A stretch of 64,000 nt of DNA from JAMXLO01 sp963812505 (lineage in GTDB: Bacteria > Pseudomonadota > Alphaproteobacteria > Acetobacterales > Acetobacteraceae), in assembly GCA_963812505.1 (NCBI GenBank), contig CAWEVM010000018.1, positions 124,001 to 188,000 of the forward strand. Reading direction: 5' to 3'. Shown here piece after piece: positions 34,179 to 43,354 of this stretch. The position numbers and the translations under genes were made by a program. The notes beneath the pieces are model-generated. The model saw nothing but the letters and a program-made list of their open reading frames with translations. It had not been told where the DNA came from and searched no databases. Numbering within the stretch: the first letter of the stretch is position 1; each line of letters opens with the position of its first letter.

Positions 34179-35501
34179 ATGCCAGCCCATTTCGATCTGT
34201 TGATCCGCCATGGCACATGCATTCTGCCCTGGGGGGTCGAGACGACCGATGTCGGCGTCCGCGACGGGCGCATCGCAGCGCTCGGTGTCGCCGGCGACGC
34301 CACGGCGGACGAAACGATTGACGCCAGGGGCCTGCACGTTTTGCCGGGCTTGATCGACCCGCACGTGCATTTGCGCGATCCCGGCGACAAGACGATCGAG
34401 TCGATCCCCACCGGCACGCGGGCCGCGGTGCTGGGCGGCTTGGCGGCGGTGTTCGACATGCCGAACACTGCCCCGTCGATTGTGGATGCCGAGAAGCTGG
34501 CGTGGAAGCAGGAATACGTCGAACGCGAGTCGTGGTGCGACATTGGGCTTTATGTCGGCGGCACCAAGCAGAACATCCCGGAGCTCGCGAAGCTGGAGCT
34601 TGGCCGTGGCGTGTGCGGGATCAAGATCTTCGCAGGCAGCTCGACCGGCGATCTTCTGGTGGAGGACGATGAGCACCTGGAGCGCGTGATGCGGTCGGGG
34701 CGCCGGCGCATCGCATACCACTCGGAGGACGAATACCGGCTGCAGGAGCGCAAGCCGCTGTTCAAATCGGGCGATCCATACCGCCGGCACATGGAATGGC
34801 GCGACGAGGAGACTGCGTTTCTCGGCACGCGCCGGCTGATGGCGCTGGCGCGTGCGACCGGGCGGCCGGCGCATATCCTGCACGTGTCCACCGCGGAGGA
34901 ACTCGATTATCTGAAGGACTTCCGCGATCTGGCGACGTGCGAGGTGCTGGTGAACCACCTCACGCAGGTGGCACCGGACTGCTACGACAATCTGAAGGGT
35001 TTCGGTGTAATGAACCCGCCAATTCGCGGTGCACGGCACCTCGATGCGGCGTGGCGCGCGATCAGTGATGGGACGGTGGACACCGTTGGGTCCGACCACG
35101 CACCGCATCCACGGGACAAGAAGATGCTGCCTTGGCCGGACTGCCCCGCCGGACTGACTGGCGTCCAGACGATCGTGCCGGTGATGCTGAACCACGTGAA
35201 TGCCGGTCGGTTGTCGCTGACACGCATGGTCGATCTGATGTGCGCGGGGCCGGCGCGCGTGTACGGCGTGGTGGGCAAGGGAAGGCTAGCCGCGGGCTAC
35301 GACGCGGATTTCACTTTGGTCGACATGCAACACAGGCGTCGCATCGAGGAGTCGTGGATTGTCTCCCCTTGCGGCTGGACGCCGTTCGCAGGCATGGACA
35401 TCACCGGCTGGCCGGTCCGAGTGATCGTGCGCGGCCGGACAGTGATGTGCGATGACGAGGTGCTGGGCAGCCCAAGCGGCAAGTTGGTGCGATTCGGCTA
35501 G
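34179..35501 (+). CDS. Dihydroorotase-type cyclic amidohydrolase
   Basis: This 440-residue TIM-barrel hydrolase has the complete binuclear zinc site: H62 and H64 in 'LIDPHVHLRDPGDKT', the carbamylated lysine K149 in 'GVCGIKIFAGSSTGDLL', H181 in 'RIAYHSEDEY', H232/H235 in 'AHILHVSTAEEL', and D306 in 'TVGSDHAPHPRDKK'. The N- and C-terminal beta-sandwich strands are also present. It matches class I dihydroorotases closely and may be pyrC, but no pyrB or carAB is nearby and related hydantoinases and allantoinases share the site. The stop lies 2 bp from that of the convergent GMC oxidoreductase. Confidence 0.85.
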   Translation: MPAHFDLLIRHGTCILPWGVETTDVGVRDGRIAALGVAGDATADETIDARGLHVLPGLIDPHVHLRDPGDKTIESIPTGTRAAVLGGLAAVFDMPNTAPSIVDAEKLAWKQEYVERESWCDIGLYVGGTKQNIPELAKLELGRGVCGIKIFAGSSTGDLLVEDDEHLERVMRSGRRRIAYHSEDEYRLQERKPLFKSGDPYRRHMEWRDEETAFLGTRRLMALARATGRPAHILHVSTAEELDYLKDFRDLATCEVLVNHLTQVAPDCYDNLKGFGVMNPPIRGARHLDAAWRAISDGTVDTVGSDHAPHPRDKKMLPWPDCPAGLTGVQTIVPVMLNHVNAGRLSLTRMVDLMCAGPARVYGVVGKGRLAAGYDADFTLVDMQHRRRIEESWIVSPCGWTPFAGMDITGWPVRVIVRGRTVMCDDEVLGSPSGKLVRFG

Positions 35502-35503
35502 AG

Positions 35504-37117
35504 TTACGCTGCCGCGCGCACCGGTTGCTGCGCCGCCTTGATCATGTCGGCGCCCTTCTCAGCGATCATGATCACCGCTGCATTGGTGTTGCCCGACACC
35601 AGTGTTGGCATGATCGACGCGTCGACCACCCGAAGTCCCGCGATACCGTGCACGCGCAGTTCGTCGTCCACCACCGCCATCGGATCTTGACCCATCTTGC
35701 ACGTGCCAGTGACGTGGTAGGTGGTCTGGCCGTTGATCCGTGCGAAATCCAGCCACTCATCATCGGTCTGCACCTGATCGCCAGGGTTCATCTCAAATGC
35801 GCGGTATTTGTCCAGCAGAGGGTTGTTGATGATCCGCCGGCCGATCTTCATGCCCTCGACGATTGTGCGGCGGTCCAATTCCTCGGCCAGGAAATTCGGC
35901 CGTATCGCGGGCGCGGCCATCGGATCGGACGATTTCGCATGGATCGATCCCTTCGATTCCGGCGAACACTGATACGCCGTCAGGGTCATACCCGGCTGAC
36001 GGTCGAGGACACGCGTCTGTGCCGTGGCGTAACTGGCGTGGGTGAAATGATACTGCACGTCGGGCTCTTCCAGCTCCGGCCGCGTCTTGACGAAGCCATA
36101 GACGATGCCCGCGGTGAAAGTCAGCACACCGCGCTGCTGCGTATAGTACTTGATGATCTCCTTCATGAACTGGAGGCCACGCGTGTGCTCGTTCAGCGTG
36201 ACCGGCAGCTTCACGCGCCAGTTCATCCTTGGCGCGAAGTGGTCTCGATAGTTCTCGCCGACGCCGCGGAGGTCGTGGTTCACTTGGATGCCGAGCGATT
36301 GCAGCAGCGCTGACTGGCCGATGCCCGAGAGCTCCAGCAGATGCGGTGACTTCACCGCTCCTGCCGCCAGGATCACCTCGGCGTTGCACCGCACCTGACG
36401 TGTCTGCCCGTGCTGGTGATACTCAACGCCGACCGCGCGTTTCCCCTCCAGCAGGATGCGTGTGGTATGGGCCTCGGTCTCGACGCGCAAATTGGGACGG
36501 GCACGCGCGGGATCGAGGAAGGCGCGCGCCGTGGACCAGCGCCGGCCCTTCTTCTGGGTAACCTGATAGTAGCCGAAGCCCTCCTGCCTGCCGTTGTTGT
36601 AGTCGCGATTGCGTGGCCAGCCCTCGGCTGCCGCGGCATCGATGAAGGCGTCCAGCAATTCGGCGCGCTCGATCATGTTGGCGACGTTCAGCAGTCCGCC
36701 ACGACCGCGCGTCTCGTCGCCACCTGGCTCGAAATGCTCGGACTTGCGGAAGTAAGGCAGCACTGCGTCGTACGACCAGCCGCGATTGCCGAACTGCGAC
36801 CAGGTATTGTAGTCGAGTGGGTTGCCTCGGACATACAGCATGCCGTTAATTGAACTCGAGCCACCCAGCGTCTTGCCGCGTGGGATTGGAATGGACCGAC
36901 CCTTGACGTTGTCCTCCGGCTCGGTGGCGAAATTCCAGTTGTAGCGCGGGCTGTTGAGCAGTTTGGTGAAGCCGACCGGGATGCTGATCCACATCGAATC
37001 GTCCTTCGGTCCGGCCTCCAGCAACAGCACTTTGGTGCCCGGGTTCTCGGTCAACCGATGCGCCAGCACGCAGCCCGCGGAGCCGGCACCGATGATGATG
37101 TAGTCGTAGTCCGCCAT
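35504..37117 (-). CDS. GMC-family FAD oxidoreductase (choline dehydrogenase-like)
   Basis: This 537-residue flavoprotein oxidises alcohols. The FAD-binding N-terminus is 'YIIIGAGSAGCVLAHRLTEN' with 'VLLLEAGPKDD'. The GMC signature regions are 'IPRGKTLGGSSSINGMLYVR' and 'GAVKSPHLLELSGIG'. The catalytic histidine lies in 'TYHVTGTCKMGQDPMAVVDD', and the C-terminal FAD contact is 'LVSGNTNAAVIMIAEKGAD'. It resembles BetA and aliphatic alcohol dehydrogenases. Its divergence from the sarcosine oxidase operon (starts about 90 bp apart) makes a choline or methylated-amine role attractive, but the substrate is inferred only. Confidence 0.9.
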   Translation of the reverse strand: MADYDYIIIGAGSAGCVLAHRLTENPGTKVLLLEAGPKDDSMWISIPVGFTKLLNSPRYNWNFATEPEDNVKGRSIPIPRGKTLGGSSSINGMLYVRGNPLDYNTWSQFGNRGWSYDAVLPYFRKSEHFEPGGDETRGRGGLLNVANMIERAELLDAFIDAAAAEGWPRNRDYNNGRQEGFGYYQVTQKKGRRWSTARAFLDPARARPNLRVETEAHTTRILLEGKRAVGVEYHQHGQTRQVRCNAEVILAAGAVKSPHLLELSGIGQSALLQSLGIQVNHDLRGVGENYRDHFAPRMNWRVKLPVTLNEHTRGLQFMKEIIKYYTQQRGVLTFTAGIVYGFVKTRPELEEPDVQYHFTHASYATAQTRVLDRQPGMTLTAYQCSPESKGSIHAKSSDPMAAPAIRPNFLAEELDRRTIVEGMKIGRRIINNPLLDKYRAFEMNPGDQVQTDDEWLDFARINGQTTYHVTGTCKMGQDPMAVVDDELRVHGIAGLRVVDASIMPTLVSGNTNAAVIMIAEKGADMIKAAQQPVRAAA

Positions 37118-37205
37118 CGTCTTTCCCCTTTGCCGCAGATGCTACCGGGTGCGGACGCTTGCCTCAACACGGCGCGCGCGACAGGATGCGCGGGGGCAGG
37201 GACCG

Positions 37206-38453
37206 TTGCGTTTTTCCATCTTCAGTCTGATGCGCCACGCCGTGGGAGGCGCCACCTGGCCAGAACAGTGGCGCTCGCCGGAGCCGCGCCCGAGCTACGA
37301 CGTGGTCATTGTTGGCGCCGGCGGGCATGGCCTCGCCACCGCCTACTACCTCGCGCGCGAGCACGGCATCCGCAACGTCGCGGTGCTGGAACGTGGCTGG
37401 CTCGGCGGAGGCAATACCGGGCGCAACACCACGATCATCCGCTCCAATTATCTGTGGGAGGAGAGCGCCGCGCTTTACGAACATGCACTGAAGTTGTGGG
37501 AAGGCCTGGCGCAGGAGTTGAACTACAATGTCATGTATTCGCCGCGGGGCGTGCTGATGCTGGCGCATTCGGCCCACGACGTGCAGGTGTTCAAGCGCCA
37601 TGTGCACGCCAACCGCCTGAGCGGCATCGACAACGAATGGCTTACGCCCGGGCAGGCCAAGTCATTCTGCCCGCCGCTGAACGTTTCGTCGGGACTGCGC
37701 CATCCGGTCCTGGGCGCCGCATTGCAGCGCCGTGGCGGGGTTGCGCGGCACGACGCGGTGGCATGGGGCTATGCACGCGGAGCCAGTGCCGTCGGTGTCG
37801 ACATCATACAGAATTGCGAGGTGACCGGGATCAGCCGGGGCCCCTCGGGTGCGGTGAATGCAGTCGAGACAACGCGTGGACGAATTGCGGCGCGCAAGGT
37901 CGCCGTGGTTGCGGCCGGCCACACCAGCGTGGTGATGGCGATGGCCGGGCTTCGCATGCCATTGGAAAGCTATCCGTTGCAGGCGCTGGTGTCCGAGCCC
38001 GTGAAGCCTGTGCTGCCGTGCGTTGTGATGTCGAACAGCATCCACGCCTACATCTCCCAGTCGGACAAAGGCGAACTGGTGATCGGTGCTGGAACGGATG
38101 CCTATGTGTCGTACAGTCAGTCCGGAGGATTGCACATCGCTGAGCAGACGTTGGAGGCGATCTGCGAGCTGTTCCCGGCCTTCCGGCGCCTGCGCATGCT
38201 GCGCAACTGGGGTGGCATCGTCGATGTCACGCCGGATCGATCGCCGATCATCGGACTGACGCCGGTTCCTGGCCTTTATGTGAACTGTGGTTGGGGTACC
38301 GGCGGATTCAAGGCGACACCGGGATCGGGTCATGTCTTTGCCTCGACGATTGCGCGGGGCGAACCGCATCCGATCGCTGCGCCGTTCTCGCTTGATCGGT
38401 TCCGCACTGGCCGGTTAATAGATGAGGCGGCCGCCGCGGCGGTGGCGCACTGA
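37206..38453 (+). CDS. soxB: Sarcosine oxidase beta subunit
   Basis: This 415-residue FAD/FMN subunit demethylates sarcosine to glycine. It begins 'LRFSIFSLMRHA', the expected N-terminus of SoxB, and this fixes the start at TTG 37206 after GGGGGCAGGGA; ATG 37230 is the alternative. FAD binding is seen in 'DVVIVGAGGHGLATAYYLAR', followed by the highly conserved 'GNTGRNTTIIRSNYLW' (the arginine and His/Thr region near the covalent flavin) and 'YVNCGWGTGGFKATPGSG'. Its stop overlaps the soxD start (TGATG). The operon order soxB-soxD-soxA-soxG is canonical. Confidence 0.95.
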   Translation: MRFSIFSLMRHAVGGATWPEQWRSPEPRPSYDVVIVGAGGHGLATAYYLAREHGIRNVAVLERGWLGGGNTGRNTTIIRSNYLWEESAALYEHALKLWEGLAQELNYNVMYSPRGVLMLAHSAHDVQVFKRHVHANRLSGIDNEWLTPGQAKSFCPPLNVSSGLRHPVLGAALQRRGGVARHDAVAWGYARGASAVGVDIIQNCEVTGISRGPSGAVNAVETTRGRIAARKVAVVAAGHTSVVMAMAGLRMPLESYPLQALVSEPVKPVLPCVVMSNSIHAYISQSDKGELVIGAGTDAYVSYSQSGGLHIAEQTLEAICELFPAFRRLRMLRNWGGIVDVTPDRSPIIGLTPVPGLYVNCGWGTGGFKATPGSGHVFASTIARGEPHPIAAPFSLDRFRTGRLIDEAAAAAVAH

Positions 38454-38725
38454 TGCTGCTGATCGCCTGTCCGTGGTGCGGCACGCGTCCGGAGAATGAA
38501 TTCCGCTACGGGGGCGAGGCACACATCGTGCGGCCGCGGGATCCCGCGTCGGTTGACGATGCGGCGTGGACGGACTTCCTTTCCATGCGAAGCAACCCAA
38601 AGGGTGAGCACGCTGAGCGCTGGCGCCACATTCATGGGTGCGGTCGCTTCTTCAGCTGCGTGCGCGATACCGTGACCGACCGCATCCGTGCCACGTACAA
38701 ACCTGGCGAGTCAGCGCCACGATGA
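38453..38725 (+). CDS. soxD: Sarcosine oxidase delta subunit
   Basis: This 90-residue zinc-binding subunit is part of heterotetrameric sarcosine oxidase. Two cysteines in 'IACPWCGTRPENEFRYGGEA' and residues in 'WRHIHGCGRFFSCVRDTVT' form the zinc site; the His and the further Cys are visible. The family phrase 'RSNPKGEHAERWRH' is intact. It is coupled at both ends: its ATG overlaps the soxB stop, and its stop overlaps the soxA start (ATGA). Confidence 0.95.
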   Translation: MLLIACPWCGTRPENEFRYGGEAHIVRPRDPASVDDAAWTDFLSMRSNPKGEHAERWRHIHGCGRFFSCVRDTVTDRIRATYKPGESAPR

Positions 38726-41637
38726 CGGGCGGGTTCCGCACGCCCGATGGTGGCCGCATCGACCGCTCGACGCCGTTATCATTCAGCTTCGACGGCAAAC
38801 GATACGTTGGCTCTCAGGGTGACACGCTTGCCTCGGCGCTGCTGGCCAATGGCGTTCATTTGGTTGGCCGTTCGTTCAAGTATCATCGGCCACGCGGTAT
38901 CATGTCCGCTGGGTCGGAGGAGCCCAATGCACTGGTGACGATTGATCGAGGTGCCGGGCGTATCACACCGAACCTGCGCGCGACGCAGCTCGAGTTGTAT
39001 GACGGAATGCGAGCATTCAGCCAGAATCGCTTCCCTTCGCTGGCCTTCGATCTCGCTGCGGTCAACAACATGATTGCCCCGATATTTTCTGCTGGTTTCT
39101 ACTACAAGACCTTCATGTGGCCGCGTGCGTTCTGGCGATATGTCTACGAGCCGGCGATTCGGGCTGCCGCTGGTCTCGGACGAGCGCCCACTATGCCCGA
39201 CCCGGATCGCTACCTGCATCACTATGCGCATTGCGACGTGTTGGTTATCGGTGCCGGGCCGACCGGCTTGGCTGCTGCTGTGGCCGCATCGGCAGGCGGC
39301 GCGCGTGTCGTGTTGTGCGACGAGCAGTCGGAACCAGGCGGATCATTGCTCGCTGAAACGGGGGCGCGCATCGATGGCGAGATCGCCTCGGATTGGCTGC
39401 GTGAGACGCTGGACGTACTTGGGAGGCGCGCCAGTGTAACACTGTTGCCGCGCACCACGGCATTTGGCTGGTATCCCGACAATCTCATTGGTCTCGTGCA
39501 GCGTGTCACCGATCATTTGGCCGAACCCGACTTGCGGCTGCCGCGCGAGCGCCTGTGGCACGTGCGAGCCAGCAGGGTAGTGATTGCCACCGGCGCGTCG
39601 GAACGGCCACTGCTGTTTCCCGGCAACGACCGGCCGGGTGTTTTGCTGGCCGATGCTGCGCGGATCTATCTGCAGCGCTACGGCGTGAAGGTCGGAACGC
39701 GCGCGATCATCGCCACCTCGGACGATAGTGCCTATGCGGCCGGCGTTGCGCTGCGCGAAGCTGGCGTCATCATCAGTGCCGTCGCCGATCTGCGCGGAGA
39801 CGTCAGGGACGTAGGGGGCGCATCCGGCTTGCCGATACGAAGCGCGACGAGCGTGGTCGCCACAAGCGGGCATCGGCGTGTCAATCGCGCCATCCTGTCC
39901 AATGGCGAAGCTATCCCTTGCGATCTGGTGCTGATGTGCGGTGGTTGGACACCATCGGTGCATCTCTATTCCCAATCGCGTGGAAAATTGCGCTTCGACG
40001 AACGCCTGCAAGCATTTCTGCCGGGAGAACGGTCAGCGCAGGTTCGCTCGGCAGGTGCCTGCAATGGAACATTCGGGCTGGCGGCATGCCTGGAGGAAGG
40101 CTACGCCGCGGGGGACTTGCAGCGGAAATTCACGGTCGCGGATGCAGCCAGATTTTTCCCATCGCCAGCCGTGGCGCAACCTTCCACAATCAGTGGCAAG
40201 GCATTTGTCGATTTCCAGAACGACGTGACAGCCAAGGACCTTGCCATCGCTGCGCAGGAGGGGTTCAGCTCGATCGAGCATATAAAGCGCTACACGACGA
40301 CTGGCATGGCGACCGACCAGGGCAAGACGGCGAACATGAATGCCCTGGCGCTGGTTGCACGTCTCACTGATCAGGCGTTGCCGCAGGTGGGCCATACTAC
40401 ATTCCGCCCCCCCTATACGCCAGTGACCTTCGGTGCGTTTGCCGGCATGGCGCGCGGAGAGCTGTTCGAGCCGGTGCGTCGGACACCGATCCACGACTGG
40501 GCTGCTGCGCACGGCGCGATATTCGAGAATGTGGGCAGTTGGCAGCGCGCTCGCTTCTTCCCGCGCGGTGGCGAGGATACGCACAGCGCCGTCGGGCGCG
40601 AATGCCGCACTGTGCGCAATGCGGTCGGCATGTTCGACGCGACCACGCTGGGCAAGATCGAGGTGGTGGGGCCGGACGCTGCGGAATTCCTCGACCGTAT
40701 CTACACCGGCAACCTCGCCGGGCTTGCACCAGGCCGCTGCCGCTATGGCGTGCTGCTGAATGAGGCCGGCTTCGTAACGGACGACGGAGTCGTGGCGCGG
40801 CTGGCGCCGGATCGCTTCCATGTGACGACGACGACCGGTGGCGCTGCCGGCGTGCTGCACCACATGGAAGACTACCGGCAGACGGAATTTTCCGAACTGC
40901 GCGTGTGGCTCACGTCTATTACCGAGCAATGGGCAGTCATCGCCGTGCAGGGTCCGTTGGCACGCAGGACAATCGCGCCGCTGATCCAGGGCATCGACAT
41001 AGCGCCGGAGGCGATGCCACATATGAGCGTGCGCGAGGGTTGTGTCTGCGGATTTCCCGCGCGATTGTTCCGTGTGAGCTTCACCGGCGAGCTCGGTTAC
41101 GAGATCAACGTGCCGGCGGACTACGGACGTGCCGTTTGGGAGGCGGTGTTCGCAGCAGGCAGCCATCACGGCATTGCTGCGTATGGCACCGAGGCGATGC
41201 ACGTGCTGCGTGCCGAAAAGGGCTACATCATCGTTGGACAGGAGACCGATGGTACCGTGATACCAGCCGATCTCGGCCTGGAATGGACAATCGGCAAGGC
41301 CAAACGCGACTTTGTCGGCAAACGCTCTCTGACGCGACCCGACATGCTCCGTGCGGATCGCCGGAAACTCGTTGGGCTCCTTTCATCCGAGATACTTGAG
41401 GAAGGCGCGCAGGTGGTTGCCGATGCGAACGTCCAGGTTCCGAATCATGCGCTCGGGCATGTTACCTCAGCCTATTGGAGCGAGACGCTCCACCGTCCAA
41501 TCGCATTGGCGCTGTTGTCCGACGGCAGGAGGCGCATCAGGCAGATGCTGTACGTCGCTCGGCCGGAAGGCTCTGTTGTGGTGCGGGTGACGGCACCCAT
41601 GTTCTACGATCCGCAAGGTGCGCGACTGCATGAGTGA
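38722..41637 (+). CDS. soxA: Sarcosine oxidase alpha subunit
   Basis: This 971-residue subunit has, in order, an N-terminal ferredoxin-like domain ('TPLSFSFDGKRYVGSQGDTL'), a pyridine-nucleotide-disulfide-type domain binding NAD ('DVLVIGAGPTGLAAAVAASA' and 'VVIATGASERPLLFPGNDRP'), and a C-terminal aminomethyltransferase-like (GcvT) domain that binds folate ('RLFRVSFTGELGYEINVP' and 'ADLGLEWTIGKAKRDFVG'). It takes the formaldehyde unit from the beta subunit onto tetrahydrofolate, giving 5,10-methylene-THF. Length fits the family. The start at ATG 38722 overlaps soxD by 4 bp. Confidence 0.95.
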   Translation: MTGGFRTPDGGRIDRSTPLSFSFDGKRYVGSQGDTLASALLANGVHLVGRSFKYHRPRGIMSAGSEEPNALVTIDRGAGRITPNLRATQLELYDGMRAFSQNRFPSLAFDLAAVNNMIAPIFSAGFYYKTFMWPRAFWRYVYEPAIRAAAGLGRAPTMPDPDRYLHHYAHCDVLVIGAGPTGLAAAVAASAGGARVVLCDEQSEPGGSLLAETGARIDGEIASDWLRETLDVLGRRASVTLLPRTTAFGWYPDNLIGLVQRVTDHLAEPDLRLPRERLWHVRASRVVIATGASERPLLFPGNDRPGVLLADAARIYLQRYGVKVGTRAIIATSDDSAYAAGVALREAGVIISAVADLRGDVRDVGGASGLPIRSATSVVATSGHRRVNRAILSNGEAIPCDLVLMCGGWTPSVHLYSQSRGKLRFDERLQAFLPGERSAQVRSAGACNGTFGLAACLEEGYAAGDLQRKFTVADAARFFPSPAVAQPSTISGKAFVDFQNDVTAKDLAIAAQEGFSSIEHIKRYTTTGMATDQGKTANMNALALVARLTDQALPQVGHTTFRPPYTPVTFGAFAGMARGELFEPVRRTPIHDWAAAHGAIFENVGSWQRARFFPRGGEDTHSAVGRECRTVRNAVGMFDATTLGKIEVVGPDAAEFLDRIYTGNLAGLAPGRCRYGVLLNEAGFVTDDGVVARLAPDRFHVTTTTGGAAGVLHHMEDYRQTEFSELRVWLTSITEQWAVIAVQGPLARRTIAPLIQGIDIAPEAMPHMSVREGCVCGFPARLFRVSFTGELGYEINVPADYGRAVWEAVFAAGSHHGIAAYGTEAMHVLRAEKGYIIVGQETDGTVIPADLGLEWTIGKAKRDFVGKRSLTRPDMLRADRRKLVGLLSSEILEEGAQVVADANVQVPNHALGHVTSAYWSETLHRPIALALLSDGRRRIRQMLYVARPEGSVVVRVTAPMFYDPQGARLHE

Positions 41638-42166
41638 GCGTGACCTTCCCGTGCGCGCACTGGCAGCGAATTCTGCGCAGTGCAACGAGGTATCCTTGTC
41701 CGCCGCTCCACAGCTTGTCCGCATAATCGCCCGCGCCGACCGCGGTTCAGTAAAGGCGCTCGGGGATATGGTAGGCGTCGAACTGCCAATAGATCCATGC
41801 CGCAGTAACCAACATCGGGATCGCGCTGCACTGTGGCTCGGACCGGATGAATGGCTGGTGTTGGCAGACGAAAGTGTCGAGCTGCCTGCGGCGTATCCGG
41901 GCGGATGCATCGTGGATGTGTCTCATGCGATGACCGGAATCGCCGTATCCGGCTCCCGCGCCGACTGGGCTATCAGTACATTCTGCGCGCTGGACCTGCA
42001 CCTGGTTGCATTTCCCGTCGGCATGTGCACGCGAACCGTTCTGGGCAAGGCGGAGATCGTGCTCTGGCGAACTGCGGTCGAGAGTTTCAGGATCGAGGTG
42101 GCGCGTTCGTTCGCGCCCTACGTGTGGGGCTGTCTCGAGGCGGCACGGCATGAGTTCCTCGCCTGA
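41630..42166 (+). CDS. soxG: Sarcosine oxidase gamma subunit
   Basis: This 178-residue GcvT-like small subunit starts at ATG 41630, overlapping the end of soxA by 8 bp (ATGAGTGA). Family features are 'RDRAALWLGPDEWLVLAD', 'CIVDVSHAMTGIAVSGSRAD' and 'KAEIVLWRTAVESFRIEVAR'. It completes the alpha-beta-gamma-delta complex and has a structural role. No glyA, purU or folD gene follows, unlike many sox operons; the next gene is an SDR after 48 bp. Confidence 0.93.
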   Translation: MSERDLPVRALAANSAQCNEVSLSAAPQLVRIIARADRGSVKALGDMVGVELPIDPCRSNQHRDRAALWLGPDEWLVLADESVELPAAYPGGCIVDVSHAMTGIAVSGSRADWAISTFCALDLHLVAFPVGMCTRTVLGKAEIVLWRTAVESFRIEVARSFAPYVWGCLEAARHEFLA

Positions 42167-42214
42167 CGTTCCCCGTGCTAGGCTCTCTCCCAAGAGCTGC
42201 ATTGGAGGAACGCC

Positions 42215-43015
42215 ATGGACTTCAAAGGCAAGGTTGCGCTGATCACCGGCGCCGGCAACGGGATTGGGCGCGCCACTGCTCTCGGTTTCGCGCGCGATGG
42301 CGCCAAGGTAGTTGTGGTGGACCGCGATCCCGCCGGCGGCGAGGGCACCGTCGGCATCATTCGTCAGCAGGGAGGCGAGGCATTGTTCGTCACTGCGGAT
42401 GTGACGAAGTCCGCCGATGTGCAGGCCTATGTGAAGGCGGCCCTCGATGCCTACGGTTCGATTGATTGCTTTCACAACAACGCCGGTATCGAGGGCAACG
42501 TCGCGCCGACAGCGGAATACGACGAGGTGATGTTCGACGCAGTGATGAGTGTGAATGTGAAGGGCGTGTTTCTCGGCATGCGTCACGTGCTGCCTGTGAT
42601 GTTGCAGCAGAAGCGCGGTGCGATCGTGAATACCGCCTCGGTTGCCGGTCTGGTGGCATCGCCCGGGATGCCGGCCTATGTCGCTTCGAAGCACGCGGTG
42701 ATCGGATTGACCAAGACTGCGGCAGGAGAGGTGGCGCGGTCCGGCGTGCGGGTCAATGCGGTATGCCCCGGACCGATAGACACGCGCATGATCCATTCAC
42801 TGGAGTCAATGTTGAGTCCGACCGATCCCGGCAGCATTGGCGACCGGTACCAATCAAACATTCCCATTGGCCGCTACGGGACAGCAGAAGAGGTGGCCAA
42901 TCTTGTGCTGTTCCTGTGCTCTGATCTGGCAAGCAATATCACTGGTGCACAGTACGTGGTCGACGGTGGGCGCACAGCGACAGGCGGCGCGGTGACCAAC
43001 AACTTGGTGCGTTGA
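42215..43015 (+). CDS. Short-chain dehydrogenase/reductase
   Basis: This 266-residue classical SDR has 'VALITGAGNGIGRATALGFA', 'VVVVDRDPAGGEGT' (Asp for NAD(H)), 'DCFHNNAGIEGNVAP', 'VNTASVAGLVASPGMPAYVA', the catalytic tyrosine and lysine in 'MPAYVASKHAVIGLTKTAAG', and 'ITGAQYVVDGGRTAT'. The substrate is unknown. GGAGG lies eight bases before ATG 42215. It heads a set of four collinear genes (SDR, YdhR-like, hydrolase, acyl-CoA synthetase) with short gaps. Confidence 0.9.
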   Translation: MDFKGKVALITGAGNGIGRATALGFARDGAKVVVVDRDPAGGEGTVGIIRQQGGEALFVTADVTKSADVQAYVKAALDAYGSIDCFHNNAGIEGNVAPTAEYDEVMFDAVMSVNVKGVFLGMRHVLPVMLQQKRGAIVNTASVAGLVASPGMPAYVASKHAVIGLTKTAAGEVARSGVRVNAVCPGPIDTRMIHSLESMLSPTDPGSIGDRYQSNIPIGRYGTAEEVANLVLFLCSDLASNITGAQYVVDGGRTATGGAVTNNLVR

Positions 43016-43031
43016 ATACAGGAGGCGCGCG

Positions 43032-43349
43032 ATGATCACTGCCATTGTCCTTTATGATCTGCCGGCGCATATCGACCGTGAGGCGTGCCGGCAGCATTTC
43101 CTGAAGATAGCGCCGGATTTCCTTGACGTGCCGGGATTTGTCCGGAAGCAGTTCATCCACGCCATAGATGGCGGCGTGGCAGGCGGATCGTATATCTGGA
43201 AGGATCTAGCGTCGGCCAAGGCATTCTATAACGGACCGTGGCTCGAAGGCATCAGGCGCCGTTATGACTGTGAGCCGCGAATCAGCTACTTCGAGACGTT
43301 CGCTATCGCGGATCAGGGCACGAGGCTCGCCGGCGCGCCGATGGAGTGA
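43032..43349 (+). CDS. YdhR-like monooxygenase / dimeric alpha-beta barrel protein
   Basis: This 105-residue protein has the ferredoxin-like dimeric barrel pattern: 'ITAIVLYDLPAHIDREACRQ', 'DFLDVPGFVRKQFIHAID', 'GGSYIWKDLASAKAFYNGPW' and 'RYDCEPRISYFETFAI'. YdhR-type proteins are linked to monooxygenase or aromatic handling, but biochemical proof is thin. It lies 16 bp after the SDR gene, and its stop TGA overlaps a GTG that could start the next gene, so expression is coupled. Confidence 0.75.
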   Translation: MITAIVLYDLPAHIDREACRQHFLKIAPDFLDVPGFVRKQFIHAIDGGVAGGSYIWKDLASAKAFYNGPWLEGIRRRYDCEPRISYFETFAIADQGTRLAGAPME

Positions 43350-43354
43350 CGCTG